Counted from the stretch's first letter, positions 1 through 8,882 are shown. The stretch: DNA of 64,000 nucleotides from Desulfuromonas sp964536375 (GCA_964536375.1 CAZHXF010000011.1:1-64000); one strand, 5' to 3'. Notes: a model not told the origin generated them from the sequence alone. Program-made: numbers and translations.

Positions 1-33
1 CGCCGTCAGGACTTTGGTTTTTGCTGGTGCCAT
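1..33 (-). CDS. 5' end of an unidentified gene, cut by the window edge
   Basis: An ATG on the minus strand (bases 33-31) follows a strong AGGAG ribosome site at the usual spacing and opens a frame of 11 codons, reading MAPAKTKVLTA, before the window ends. Tyrosine integrases of the P4 type often begin with a similar lysine-rich stretch followed by LT, which would fit a defence island, but eleven residues cannot settle the identity. The start signal is clear; the function is not. Confidence 0.45.
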   Translation of the reverse strand, partial: MAPAKTKVLTA

Positions 34-466
34 TATTGCTCTCCTATTCTTATTATCAACCATCATCGTATTGATTATATTTGAATCATAATAATTAAAT
101 ATGATTTTGTCAATCTGTCGCATCAGTTTAGGTTGCACCTTAAACTGATGTCAGTGAATATTTTCCCTTTTGCGTCAGGGTAGGGACTAGTCCTCAAACA
201 CCACAGGTAACCAACCATTCACACACGTTCGAGTTTATCGGTAAGGGGTATCTTGTGATTTAATTTCCACAACCACCATTGAGAAACTCGTAATTTTAGC
301 TAGTTATACTTTTTAACCCTGATTTCTAACCGTATCCCGCCGCGATTTTATCCAAATAAAAACCACCGATAACTGTACGTATGCAGTATTTTACTGTATA
401 AACTGCATTGACTGTATGGGCAACAGCGGTAAACTGTAGTCGGATTTATAGCCAAAAAGGGAGTGA
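34..466. other. Intergenic region upstream of the XRE regulator
   Basis: This stretch of 433 bases holds no convincing gene. It must carry the promoters for the minus-strand gene at the left edge and for the XRE regulator. The right third contains the ACTGTA repeat array and a candidate sigma-70 promoter, listed separately. In bases 60-350 I see only AT-rich sequence without a clear hairpin or frame. Confidence 0.6.
372..438 (+). promoter_or_regulatory. Four ACTGTA repeats with a candidate promoter
   Basis: The hexamer ACTGTA occurs four times in direct orientation at 372, 393, 411 and 433, with spacings of 21, 18 and 22 bases, close to two helical turns each. Imperfect inverted partners (GCAGTA at 383, CTGCAT at 403) lie between them. 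A possible -35 TTGACT (408-413) and -10 TAAACT (430-435) with a 16-base spacer overlap the last two copies. This arrangement suits an operator for the adjacent regulator, so autoregulation is a reasonable inference. Binding has not been shown. Confidence 0.5.
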
Positions 467-820
467 GTGGTGGCAACATTAGCAGATAAAATGTGGGAAA
501 TAGCTAAACGTGAAGGTGTGGAGTCGCGTGCGGAACTGGCGCGGATATTGGATATTAAGTCACAATCCATGTATCAATGGTTCAATAGCGACGAGAGTGT
601 GAGAACGTCACCGCGGTCTCTATATATAGGCAGGTTTTGCAACCACTTTGATATAACAGAGGATGAGCTTAGGTCTGGGGCTATGTCCGTAGTTAAGCAC
701 GAACCGCGCATCGTAATGACAAGAGATGAAAAACTGTTACTCCAGGCATTTAGACAACTAAACGATGAAGAAAAAGATGAAATTCTTGATGCTATTTTGG
801 ATATGTCACTAAAGGCTTAG
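467..820 (+). CDS. XRE-like helix-turn-helix regulator (phage-repressor type)
   Basis: The 117-residue protein has an N-terminal helix-turn-helix (about residues 8-60), including a segment like RAELARILDIKSQSMYQWF that resembles Cro/CI-type DNA-binding domains. An acidic C-terminal tail follows, ending in helices rich in Glu and Asp (DEEKDEILDAIL), as in small phage-like repressors. Two GTG codons at 467 and 470 follow a GGGAG site; either may be the start. It lies head-on to jetD and its last 29 bases overlap the jetD 3' end on the other strand. It probably controls itself, and perhaps the defence operon, through the ACTGTA repeats upstream. No peptidase domain is present, so SOS-type autocleavage is not expected. 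Confidence 0.7.
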   Translation: MVATLADKMWEIAKREGVESRAELARILDIKSQSMYQWFNSDESVRTSPRSLYIGRFCNHFDITEDELRSGAMSVVKHEPRIVMTRDEKLLLQAFRQLNDEEKDEILDAILDMSLKA

Positions 821-2045
821 AATCGTTGGCGGGTGAAACAGGCGCTAAAGCCTCCTGTTCAAACACCCGTGCGTCCTTGGTGGTGAATATCGCATCAACA
901 ATATTTTGGGTTTGAGGACATCTTTTTACGATTGTATCAAATTGAGAACGACGCAATTTAAGCTGTGGCTGGCCATTTGCTACGATGAGTTCTTTACTCA
1001 TCAGGTGGGGGCGCAATGTCCGTGACGTACTGCCGCCGAGTAAAAAACTCTGAATGTGGCAAAAGATACGCAACCCGCCCAGATCAACATCTCCCCAATG
1101 GTAAAAGGGAACGCTGGTAGCAAGTTTAGCGTGTAGTAAGCGGATAAGATTGCCAAAGTCAGGGGAGGGGAAGCCGTTACTATAAAGGAACAACCCACCG
1201 TCATCGATCTCTTCACAGTGGCGATTGAACGAAGCCAGGTTCTCAATAGTCAGTACATAACGTGGGGGCATGGTGAATTCAATGTCGTTGATGGACTGTG
1301 GTGCCAAACCAATATACGGCTTTATGTCACGACAATCGATCTGAGTGTTCTTGAGCAGTACTCTACATTGGGCCTGTAAGAACACCGGCTGGGCAAATTT
1401 CACCAACCCTAAAGACTCATACAGCTCTTGAGCGTTGAGATCACCGCCATCACTTCCAAATTGCTGTTGCCACAGCGTTTTAAACACACCTTTGATGCTC
1501 TCCATTGCTTTTGAGTTGCCAAGGTAGCTGACGCTGAATGAGCGCAAATCGTGACCACGGTGACAGCCTTTTTTCACAGCATCGAGAGCCTTTAGAACGG
1601 TAATTACCTTGGGTACATCTTCTACGCTCAACCCGTGCAGTGATTTGCCATGGTGCCAAGCGCTAACAAGATCCACTTTGATTGTATCAATCCATTCTAG
1701 GTCACTCTGCATATGTTGTTCGATGTGCTTGCCTGCGGCCGTAGCTCGATCTGAAGCTAACGGCACGTCCAAAAAGGCAGCAAGTTTTGTCGGATCTTTA
1801 AGGGTGATTCTTTCCAACACTTGACTGGGGGCGCGTTTGGCCCAAGTTAAGCTGATGCAGCCTAAATCTTCAGCCGTTTTAAGCCGTGCGTGTAGCTGTT
1901 CTTTGCCTTGAAAGGTGGTGGTCGCAAAATACTCTTTCGCCATGCTCTTGGTGATTGGCCGCGAAAAGGTTTTATCCTTGTTGGCACTCTTTTGCCACAA
2001 ATGGAATAAGCGTAGAAGTAAAGCTGAAGCGGCGGTATTGCCCAT
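792..2045 (-). CDS. jetD: Wadjet defence protein JetD (Toprim nuclease subunit)
   Basis: JetD is the nuclease of the Wadjet system, which recognises small circular plasmids by SMC-driven loop extrusion and cuts them. The 417-residue protein has the family's expected architecture: an N-terminal DUF3322-like region and a C-terminal DUF2220 Toprim domain related to topoisomerase VI subunit A. Metal-binding features are visible as the glutamate in TIENLASF (near residue 267) and the acidic pair in GDVDLGG (near 319-321). It is the last gene of the operon, one base after jetC. Its final 29 bases overlap the convergent XRE regulator. The length is normal and the catalytic residues look intact, so the subunit is probably functional. 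Confidence 0.9.
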   Translation of the reverse strand: MGNTAASALLLRLFHLWQKSANKDKTFSRPITKSMAKEYFATTTFQGKEQLHARLKTAEDLGCISLTWAKRAPSQVLERITLKDPTKLAAFLDVPLASDRATAAGKHIEQHMQSDLEWIDTIKVDLVSAWHHGKSLHGLSVEDVPKVITVLKALDAVKKGCHRGHDLRSFSVSYLGNSKAMESIKGVFKTLWQQQFGSDGGDLNAQELYESLGLVKFAQPVFLQAQCRVLLKNTQIDCRDIKPYIGLAPQSINDIEFTMPPRYVLTIENLASFNRHCEEIDDGGLFLYSNGFPSPDFGNLIRLLHAKLATSVPFYHWGDVDLGGLRIFCHIQSFLLGGSTSRTLRPHLMSKELIVANGQPQLKLRRSQFDTIVKRCPQTQNIVDAIFTTKDARVFEQEALAPVSPANDSKPLVTYPK

Positions 2046-2046
2046 G

Positions 2047-5000
2047 TTACACCTCTGCTACCAAATTTGGAGCTGTGGCGGATCTCTTAATGGTCGGATT
2101 ATCTTGCTGCAGTAATGCGTGCGCCGCCTTGGTCGGATACTCGATACTGATGTCAATCGCCTGCTCTTCACGATAAATGTTGATAATGGTATCCATCGAC
2201 GCCGAGAGGATGGTGTGTTTCTCATCGGGCGCACCAAGCAATACCTGCAGGTTGATGTCCTGCAAAAAGTTCAAACAGTTGCCGCAGTTCTCGACATCGA
2301 GCTTCGAGAACGCTTCATCAAACATAATCAGGTGCATCCCACCCTTAATTCCTGCGGTGGTGGTGCGCAGATGATAGGTGGAAGCCAAGGCCGCGCCGAT
2401 AGCAACGTAGTATGGGCTTTGACCTTCGCCCCCAGAACCTTTGGTGATCCGATTACGCATGTTTGATTTCAATTCACCGTCTTGCGAGTGCATCTCGATA
2501 TCGAAAACAAAATAGGAGCGATAGTCTTCTAAGCGCGAACTCTGTTGAGAATCCTTCAGCGCACAGTTGATCTCCTGTATCGCATCATAGTGCGGCGAGG
2601 TGGGATCATTGCTAGGATCAAACAGACCCGACAAACTAAAGTTCGGGTTGTCATCAATGGCATCAAACAATTTGACGATGCTTTTATATTCGGGGTTATA
2701 TGTCCACTTAAAGGTGTAGCGCTCGCCGTGGAAGGTGATCTTCTTTAGGGTACGGTTAAGCTCACTGAGCTGACTCTTTACCTTGTCGATACTCTCCTTG
2801 ATTTTAAAGATGAACTTCGATCTGAAGGTGATCTCGGCGTCCTGAAGGGCTTGCCGTGACTTCTCAGCATATTCGGCCAAGCTGGTATCTATGAGCATTT
2901 GGCGATCAGTGGAGATACGGGCATAAATCTCATCAAAACCAGGCTTATCGTTGGCACCAAAGCTCGATACGCCGCCAACGCTGGCATATTGCGACTGATG
3001 CTTCCATGTTTGCTGATAAACCGCATTTTCCTCGTTGCTAAGTAGACTAGAGAGTGTTTCCTGTTTTTTAAAGCATTGAGCAATCACCTGGGTAAAATCG
3101 CCGTTGCAATCATCTTGGAGTTTTATAAAGCGATCGGTTACATCAGCAAAGTCCCAACCTGCGCTTTCCCACATCGGCTGGCTGGTGAGCTCTTTAATTT
3201 GCACCTCATCCGTGTTGATTTTTGTTTGCAGTTCGGCGTAATCCCTTTTTTTACCACCGATCATTTGGGCGAATACACGGCCCTTTCCTTCAAGTTCATC
3301 CGAAGCCTTCTTCATAGCGGTAATGTCACGGTCAAGCTGGGTAATGCGTGCCACCAGTGTCGTATCCTGGTTCTTTTCCAGCTCTGCTATCTCAATATCC
3401 AGCCGTGTTGTGTTTTGGTGCGCTTGTTCGCGCTCTTTTTTTGTTTTTTCAACGCTCTGGGGGCGGCGGTCACAAAAATTGATAAACGCGCGGATCACAT
3501 CCTCAACGGCGTTAAGGTTTTTACTCATTGTCACCGTATCGTTAAGCTGTTGCTGAAGCTCTAGCAGATCCTTTTCGAGTTGCTCTAGGAGCCGAGCTTG
3601 ACTCTCGCGGCCAAGGATAGGGTAGGGGCGCGGGCGCTGTATGGAGGAGACAACGCCACCGTTTAAAAACAAACCATCGGCAGTAGCGGCGCGATTACTC
3701 GCCAACAGCTGTTCTTCGGTGTCAACCATCTCAATATTGCCGAGCTGACGATTGATAAACGCCTGCACGTCTTTATCTTCTGTGACCACAATGGTCGCCA
3801 ACGAGTTTTCGTCTACCTTGTTTATCCAACGACTACTCTGGGTGGTATTCACCACCTTAGCGTTAGCTAGTTCCCGTTTGTTCTGACGATACAGGCGTAC
3901 TGCCTCGTGGGCATCGTTTTTATCGACAATCAACGCCTGACGGTTACCTTTTAAAATACCCTCAATCGTCAACCGCCACTTCTCATCGGTGACATCGCAC
4001 AGATCACACAGGGGGCGCGATTCAATGTTGTTCTTTGCCAAGATGGCGATCATCGCCAGTGTGTCATCACTCAGAGGAGATTTCCCCAAACGTAATTGCT
4101 TTACTTGGGCAACAACGTCGCCAAGGTCAGCCCCTAATCGCGCTTTGGTGGTCACATAGCGGTCTTGTTTGTTTTTACGCAGGCTGCTTGTTTGTTGCTC
4201 TAGGGCAATAAAGGTTTCAATATCGTGGTCCACTTGCTGCGGTCGCGACGGCCACAGTTGATCTAGTAGCGCATCTTCCTGTTCTACGTGGCTGGTGAGA
4301 GCTTGGTGCCCCGCGACGAATCCAGGTGACAATAGGGCGTAATGATTAGTGCAGTGCAACAGCTGAGAAACTTCAGTGCGGGTTGCATCGAGGTCTTTCT
4401 GGTGTGTGGCTTCTGCGCTTCGGCTTAACTCCCTTTGTTGCTGTAGGGTGGTGATTCGTGCCTTGACCGTGGAGTTCTCTAACTCATTACGAGCTTTGTT
4501 AACCAGCACGATAGATTCATCGCGTTTTTCATCCACTTCTTTTCGCTCTTTATCGCAATCCACTTGCTGTTGTTCCGCATCATCAATAGCAAGGCTGATG
4601 GGCTCACTTTGTTCAATATGATGCTCTTTTTGGCTCCACAAACTAATCAACTGGTAGTAGGCCGTATCACGCTGATGGGTTTTAACTTTTTTGCACAACG
4701 CCTCGATCTGGGTTAAATCGTCGATGCGATCACTGACTTGCTGGTGCTTCTCGTTCATCTCCTCGTAGTTCTTCATGGCAATGCGTAGTTCATCAATGGA
4801 GAGGTCGTTGTTCTGCAGGATGAAGTCACGCACAAACATGGTCGGATCACCAATAGGGACAAAGGCGATGGCGTTTTGCAGGTTTTTTAAGAACTGATCG
4901 GTGTCGATCATTGGACAGCCTGGATCTTCACTGAGCTGGGTCAGCAATTCACATACAAAGCGGCGCGCATTACTACCAGGATAGTAGATAACGTGGGGGT

Positions 5001-5496
5001 GGAGGCGATCAATGGTCGATTTAACTTCTACCCACGGTATCGCACACCGTTGGTCATCGCTGGTGTGTCTGACAAAGTCACTCAGGCTGGCGTTCATTCC
5101 GGTGACGACAAAGCGACTCTCCACAGTCTCTTCACTGCCAGCGGATGTGGCGGTCATTGCAATACCGATGGTGGTATGGCTATTGGTTTCATCATCGTGG
5201 AAGACTAAGGCGATATAGGTGTGGGCGTTTTTACGGAAGTAGACGTTTTGACCTGCGGCGTTAGAGACAACACCGAGGCAATATTCGTACACGCTGCGTT
5301 TGCCTTTACCACTGGCTCCGGCGTTCAGACTCAATTTGTTGCGATCGCGGCCAGTGAGGACCGTTTGTACCGCATCGAGGATCGACGACTTACCTGAGCC
5401 GTTAGGACCGACGATGGCAGTGTTGCCTTTGATCTCCAGCTCTACACCGTCGAGCAAGTACCAGTTGACCAATATTATTTTTGATAAGGATTTCAA
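2047..5496 (-). CDS. jetC: Wadjet defence protein JetC (SMC-like ATPase)
   Basis: JetC is the SMC/MukB-like motor of Wadjet; two copies form a ring with the kleisin JetA and the KITE protein JetB. The 1149-residue protein has a Walker A motif GPNGSGKS at residues 30-37 and long coiled-coil arms rich in Glu, Gln and Lys (about 270-480 and 640-900). A hinge-like middle lies near 480-620. The ABC signature GSGGEGQ is near residue 1018, and a Walker B segment LIMFDEAFSKLD near 1053-1065. Size and motif order match complete family members and there is no frame interruption. It starts 82 bases after jetB, with a weak ribosome site, and ends one base before jetD. Confidence 0.93.
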   Translation of the reverse strand: MKSLSKIILVNWYLLDGVELEIKGNTAIVGPNGSGKSSILDAVQTVLTGRDRNKLSLNAGASGKGKRSVYEYCLGVVSNAAGQNVYFRKNAHTYIALVFHDDETNSHTTIGIAMTATSAGSEETVESRFVVTGMNASLSDFVRHTSDDQRCAIPWVEVKSTIDRLHPHVIYYPGSNARRFVCELLTQLSEDPGCPMIDTDQFLKNLQNAIAFVPIGDPTMFVRDFILQNNDLSIDELRIAMKNYEEMNEKHQQVSDRIDDLTQIEALCKKVKTHQRDTAYYQLISLWSQKEHHIEQSEPISLAIDDAEQQQVDCDKERKEVDEKRDESIVLVNKARNELENSTVKARITTLQQQRELSRSAEATHQKDLDATRTEVSQLLHCTNHYALLSPGFVAGHQALTSHVEQEDALLDQLWPSRPQQVDHDIETFIALEQQTSSLRKNKQDRYVTTKARLGADLGDVVAQVKQLRLGKSPLSDDTLAMIAILAKNNIESRPLCDLCDVTDEKWRLTIEGILKGNRQALIVDKNDAHEAVRLYRQNKRELANAKVVNTTQSSRWINKVDENSLATIVVTEDKDVQAFINRQLGNIEMVDTEEQLLASNRAATADGLFLNGGVVSSIQRPRPYPILGRESQARLLEQLEKDLLELQQQLNDTVTMSKNLNAVEDVIRAFINFCDRRPQSVEKTKKEREQAHQNTTRLDIEIAELEKNQDTTLVARITQLDRDITAMKKASDELEGKGRVFAQMIGGKKRDYAELQTKINTDEVQIKELTSQPMWESAGWDFADVTDRFIKLQDDCNGDFTQVIAQCFKKQETLSSLLSNEENAVYQQTWKHQSQYASVGGVSSFGANDKPGFDEIYARISTDRQMLIDTSLAEYAEKSRQALQDAEITFRSKFIFKIKESIDKVKSQLSELNRTLKKITFHGERYTFKWTYNPEYKSIVKLFDAIDDNPNFSLSGLFDPSNDPTSPHYDAIQEINCALKDSQQSSRLEDYRSYFVFDIEMHSQDGELKSNMRNRITKGSGGEGQSPYYVAIGAALASTYHLRTTTAGIKGGMHLIMFDEAFSKLDVENCGNCLNFLQDINLQVLLGAPDEKHTILSASMDTIINIYREEQAIDISIEYPTKAAHALLQQDNPTIKRSATAPNLVAEV

Positions 5497-5578
5497 GCTG
5501 AGTTCCTTTTTAGTTTAATTCGGATGCTCTTCGTGTGAGCGCTGCTAGCGCAGAATACAATAGGCCCCATTCTGGACT

Positions 5579-6139
5579 CTATTCATCATCGTCATTTTCG
5601 GTAACCAAGGTTGTTTCTAGTTGCACGATGTAGTCATCGTTGACAACGTGGCGAATCGCGGGACGGATGGTGATTGCCATATTTTTCCCTGCGCTTTCTT
5701 TCTTTGCTGCAGCAATACCGTGGCGTTTGAACAGCGCCATGATCTCCCGAAAGCGCGTCAAGTTGGGTTGCTCAAGGCGTGTTTCGGTGGCGAAGCGATC
5801 TATCACCTTGTCACTGGACGTAGTAACAGCCCCTTCATGGGCGGCAAAGTTTTCGATCCCTTCTTCATAAATCAGGCGCAAACACAACAGCATCAGAGTT
5901 TCGTCTTGCTTCAGGCTGATACTTTTGGTACCCGGGTTCGGCAGCAAGGCGACGTAACCCAAGATACGATCGATAAACACGCTGCGGCTTAATTGCTCGA
6001 ACAGTTTTTCAAAGTATCTTGTCTCACCAGCAATAGTAAGGTAGTGCTTGCGCTCATTTTGGTTTGAAAGGTAGATGAATTGTTTTTCAAGCAAAACAGT
6101 GGCCGCTACGCGTAGGGTGTCTTTATCGGCTTTTTCCAT
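5579..6139 (-). CDS. jetB: Wadjet defence protein JetB (DUF4194, MukE-like)
   Basis: JetB is the small winged-helix (KITE) subunit that binds the kleisin JetA and DNA, analogous to MukE. The 186-residue protein has the expected size and pattern for DUF4194: mixed helices with the segment LTIAGETRYFEKLFEQL, a conserved-looking LNPG-like turn (LLPNPGTKSISLKQDETLMLLCL), and a C-terminal winged-helix half ending in an acidic tail (ENDDDE). It begins two bases after the jetA stop, so translation is probably coupled. The 82-base gap before jetC is the longest in the operon. Identification rests mainly on position and on the characteristic sequence pattern. Confidence 0.88.
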   Translation of the reverse strand: MEKADKDTLRVAATVLLEKQFIYLSNQNERKHYLTIAGETRYFEKLFEQLSRSVFIDRILGYVALLPNPGTKSISLKQDETLMLLCLRLIYEEGIENFAAHEGAVTTSSDKVIDRFATETRLEQPNLTRFREIMALFKRHGIAAAKKESAGKNMAITIRPAIRHVVNDDYIVQLETTLVTENDDDE

Positions 6140-6141
6140 GA

Positions 6142-7551
6142 TTATCGCTTCTTTCGCGTTAAGGTGAAATCTTGCGTTTTCACCATGTCGTTTTCAATGA
6201 GCTGATCGTGGCGGGTGATGGTGTACCGCGCCGCAATGTGGGCGCCCCCTTTGAGGTATCTCAGGTTGACGATATGGCAAAAGGCCACGTAGTCTTCAAC
6301 ACTGCGAATACTGAACTGATTGGCTTCTATGCTGTCACTGGTGCCCAGGTGGCGCTCAATGTACTCGCCAATTGCCACAGGCGAAATTTTGCGCCGCTGT
6401 TGAAACTGGCGCATCTGCTCGTTGGCCTGCCGTGCCGCCGCACTGATTTTTTTCTCTGCAAACACCTCCACAGCAATCGGCGCACGCTTCTTCGCTGGTA
6501 CCCACGCGCTTGATTTAGAGATCATGCGATTGAATTGTAATTGGCACGGGGCGTTGGATTCAGAATACCAAGCGGGATTTTTCTCTATTTCGGCCCCTGC
6601 GCGACTTAACACCCCGGCAATACGGTGACGTATTCCTGGCAGAGTTTTATCCACGTAGCGCACCGTTTCCGCGACTCTGTTCTCAAGTTGAGCGCGAAAC
6701 ATGTCAACTCGCCGCAGTCTACGATCAATGGAACTAAAGGCTCGTATAATATCGCTGATATTTTGGTCGACTTTTTTAACCGCTTCGACATGGGTAATTT
6801 GCAACTGTTCTTCATAGACCGCATGAAGTTGCTGCTTGGTGTCCTCATCGTAGTTGAGCTGTTGCAGGGCATCGATGATCTGAGCGCGATAACGGAAGGG
6901 ATTGTTACCTGACTGCAGGGTCTTGTAGTCAGCAATAAGGATCTTATCGACAAAATCGATGTAAAAAACCTCTAAAATCTCTCTTGGATTACGCGTGTTA
7001 AGTATTTGCTTTTGTAGATTGCGTAATCCGTGGACGATCTGGCTGATGTGGGCAATAAACGCCTGAGTCTCTTCAGCCGCTTTGACCAAACCGTAGCCAC
7101 GGCCCGTTGGCTCACTGCACGCGGCTTCAATGTTATTCAGAATACCGATGACAGTGCCACCGTAGTTCTTCTTTTCGGCGTTTTTGATGTTCTGTAGGGA
7201 GATAACAAGCATCGCTACTTCGGGCGGCATCACCACCAGCTTGTTATAGCCTTCTTCCTCCTCTTCTATCCAACCCGTTTTAAGCAACTGGTTGTAAATC
7301 CTATTCGCGTAAGCGGGGAGGGTAGAGCCTTCACCCTCTTCGTCATCTTCGTCGCTCCACTCAAGGCGTTCTATCTCTTCGAGGGTTTGCGTAATGGTCG
7401 AGATGACGAGGGGGCGCGGTGGAAAAATCATATCAGCATCGTCGTTATCAAGGATCACCGGCATGATAGCGATAATCACTTTTTCGAAGATGTGACGATT
7501 CTTCCTTGCCAGTGGCACAAATATATTTTCAGGGAGTCTTGCGAAAATCAC
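6142..7551 (-). CDS. jetA: Wadjet defence protein JetA (MukF-like kleisin)
   Basis: JetA is the kleisin that closes the JetC ring. The 469-residue protein begins with FARLPENIFVPLARKNRHIF, very like the N-terminus of JetA families annotated as DUF5716-type rather than the DUF3375 proteins of type I Wadjet; from memory this suggests a type II or III system. An acidic stretch near residues 70-80 (SDEDDEEGEG) and a coiled-coil middle (about 250-320) are visible. The chosen start is GTG, supported by family similarity, but its ribosome site is weak. A 24-codon frame with a strong ribosome site ends seven bases upstream (7559-7633) and may couple translation. This is the first gene of the operon. 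Confidence 0.88.
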   Translation of the reverse strand: MIFARLPENIFVPLARKNRHIFEKVIIAIMPVILDNDDADMIFPPRPLVISTITQTLEEIERLEWSDEDDEEGEGSTLPAYANRIYNQLLKTGWIEEEEEGYNKLVVMPPEVAMLVISLQNIKNAEKKNYGGTVIGILNNIEAACSEPTGRGYGLVKAAEETQAFIAHISQIVHGLRNLQKQILNTRNPREILEVFYIDFVDKILIADYKTLQSGNNPFRYRAQIIDALQQLNYDEDTKQQLHAVYEEQLQITHVEAVKKVDQNISDIIRAFSSIDRRLRRVDMFRAQLENRVAETVRYVDKTLPGIRHRIAGVLSRAGAEIEKNPAWYSESNAPCQLQFNRMISKSSAWVPAKKRAPIAVEVFAEKKISAAARQANEQMRQFQQRRKISPVAIGEYIERHLGTSDSIEANQFSIRSVEDYVAFCHIVNLRYLKGGAHIAARYTITRHDQLIENDMVKTQDFTLTRKKR

Positions 7552-7558
7552 AGTTCAT

Positions 7559-7633
7559 CTACTTTCTTGTGGGATTCAGCGTAGTTTTATTTGTAAATGC
7601 AGGGATGGGATGGTTGTCGGTTACGGTGTCCAT
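7559..7633 (-). CDS. Possible 24-residue leader ORF before jetA
   Basis: On the minus strand an ATG (7633-7631) follows a GGAGAGG ribosome site and opens 24 codons ending in TAG, seven bases before the GTG of jetA and in a different frame. Because jetA itself has a poor ribosome site, reading of this short frame could deliver ribosomes to it. A TTGCGA/TATATT pair lies just upstream (7680-7652), but it would start transcription inside the ribosome site, so it is doubtful. The peptide has no recognised family. This may be a chance frame. Confidence 0.3.
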   Translation of the reverse strand: MDTVTDNHPIPAFTNKTTLNPTRK

Positions 7634-7861
7634 CAATCAATCCTCTCCATTAATATATGTAAAACATCTTTGCATCGCAATTATAAAAAATTAGTAGGTC
7701 GCTTCACCTGTAATTATTCGACACCATTACATGAAAAATAATAATCGGTTTACCTTGTGAGTAAAACATAATAGTCTATCTTTAATTGGGTGCTGTTTAC
7801 TCAAAGGGGTTATGCAGGATTCGTAAACTTTTGCGGGAAGATCTCATCAAGGAGGCTGATT
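7634..7861. other. Divergent intergenic region between jetA and the DUF2235 gene
   Basis: Together with the leader frame this is a gap of about 310 bases between diverging genes. It is strongly AT-rich, which fits promoters on both strands, but I see no promoter with good spacing, no palindrome and no transcription terminator. The AAGGAGG ribosome site of the next gene is at its right end. Confidence 0.5.
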
Positions 7862-8854
7862 ATGAAAAATATTGTTATTTTTTCTGATGGAACGTGCAGC
7901 GAAAGCGACAGTGGTTATCCAACCAATGTTCGAAAAATGTATAACGCTGTGGAGCGGCGCAGCAAACGGCAGGTTGCATTTTATGATCCTGGAGTCGGTA
8001 CCAATCTTTACAAAGTTACGGGAGCGGCATTTGGTGTTGGTATTTCAACCAATATAAAACAGTGCTATGAATTTATAATGGATGTTTATCAGCCCGGTGA
8101 TAAAATTTACCTTTTTGGTTTTAGTCGCGGTGCTTACACGGTGCGTAGTTTGGCTGGGATGATACATAAAGCCAGTATTTTAAAGCGAGAACATCGATCA
8201 AAAATAGATCAGGCCTTTAAACTCTATAAGAAAAAAAATAATGCCGATGACGTGACACGTTTTATTGGTGATTATTGTTTTGATAGCGCCTTGGTATCTG
8301 TTCACTGTATTGGGGTGTGGGACACTGTTAGTGCTCTAGGTTTCCCCCTTTCTGCAGTGCAATCGCTTAACCCTTTCTCTTCTAGATGGCATGGTTTCCA
8401 CGATGCTCGCTTACATAAAGAGGTGAAATATGGTTATCAAGCTCTGTGTATTGATGATCAGCGCAAGGTCTTTGCACCAGAGCTTTGGGACGAGTCGGAT
8501 ATTCCTGATAGCCAAACCTTAGAACAGGTTTGGTTTGTTGGTATGCATTCTAATGTCGGTGGCGGCTATCGGCGTACTGGTTTGTCGGATATTACCCTGC
8601 AATGGATGATAGAAAAAACTCAGGCGGCGGGGTTGCATTTATGGGAAGATTATCAAAATAAGGTACTGATGCTTCCCGCTGCTGACGGCAAAATTTATGA
8701 TTCTCGTAGCGGTATCGCTAAAGTATATATTAAGGCTGAAAGAGCTATCCCAGATAATGCGAAAATACATAAAAGTGTTTTTCAACGTATCGAAAATAAA
8801 GAGAATATCTATACACCTAACAATATTCCTGCTCGGTATATTGTTTATTCGTAA
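7862..8854 (+). CDS. DUF2235 alpha/beta hydrolase (Tle1-like fold)
   Basis: The 330-residue protein begins MKNIVIFSDGT and carries the GFSRGAY nucleophile elbow near residues 86-92, both typical of the DUF2235 family. This family shares its catalytic domain with the type VI phospholipase effectors of the Tle1 group. The likely catalytic triad would be that serine with an Asp and a His further on (the segment GMHSNVGGGY near 230 is characteristic). The start at 7862 was chosen over an in-frame upstream codon because it follows AAGGAGG at ideal spacing. There is no signal peptide and no neighbouring type VI gene, so a housekeeping or stress role is as likely as an effector role. A strong terminator follows. 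Codon use looks more AT-rich than in the jet genes. Confidence 0.82.
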   Translation: MKNIVIFSDGTCSESDSGYPTNVRKMYNAVERRSKRQVAFYDPGVGTNLYKVTGAAFGVGISTNIKQCYEFIMDVYQPGDKIYLFGFSRGAYTVRSLAGMIHKASILKREHRSKIDQAFKLYKKKNNADDVTRFIGDYCFDSALVSVHCIGVWDTVSALGFPLSAVQSLNPFSSRWHGFHDARLHKEVKYGYQALCIDDQRKVFAPELWDESDIPDSQTLEQVWFVGMHSNVGGGYRRTGLSDITLQWMIEKTQAAGLHLWEDYQNKVLMLPAADGKIYDSRSGIAKVYIKAERAIPDNAKIHKSVFQRIENKENIYTPNNIPARYIVYS

Positions 8855-8882
8855 CACCAAGACCAATCTTTACAATACTCAA

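Noticed and set aside
3076..3564. Long plus-strand frame opposite jetC (162 codons)
   Set aside because: It lies wholly antisense to the SMC-like coding sequence, has no ribosome site, and its residues have the composition of a shadow frame.
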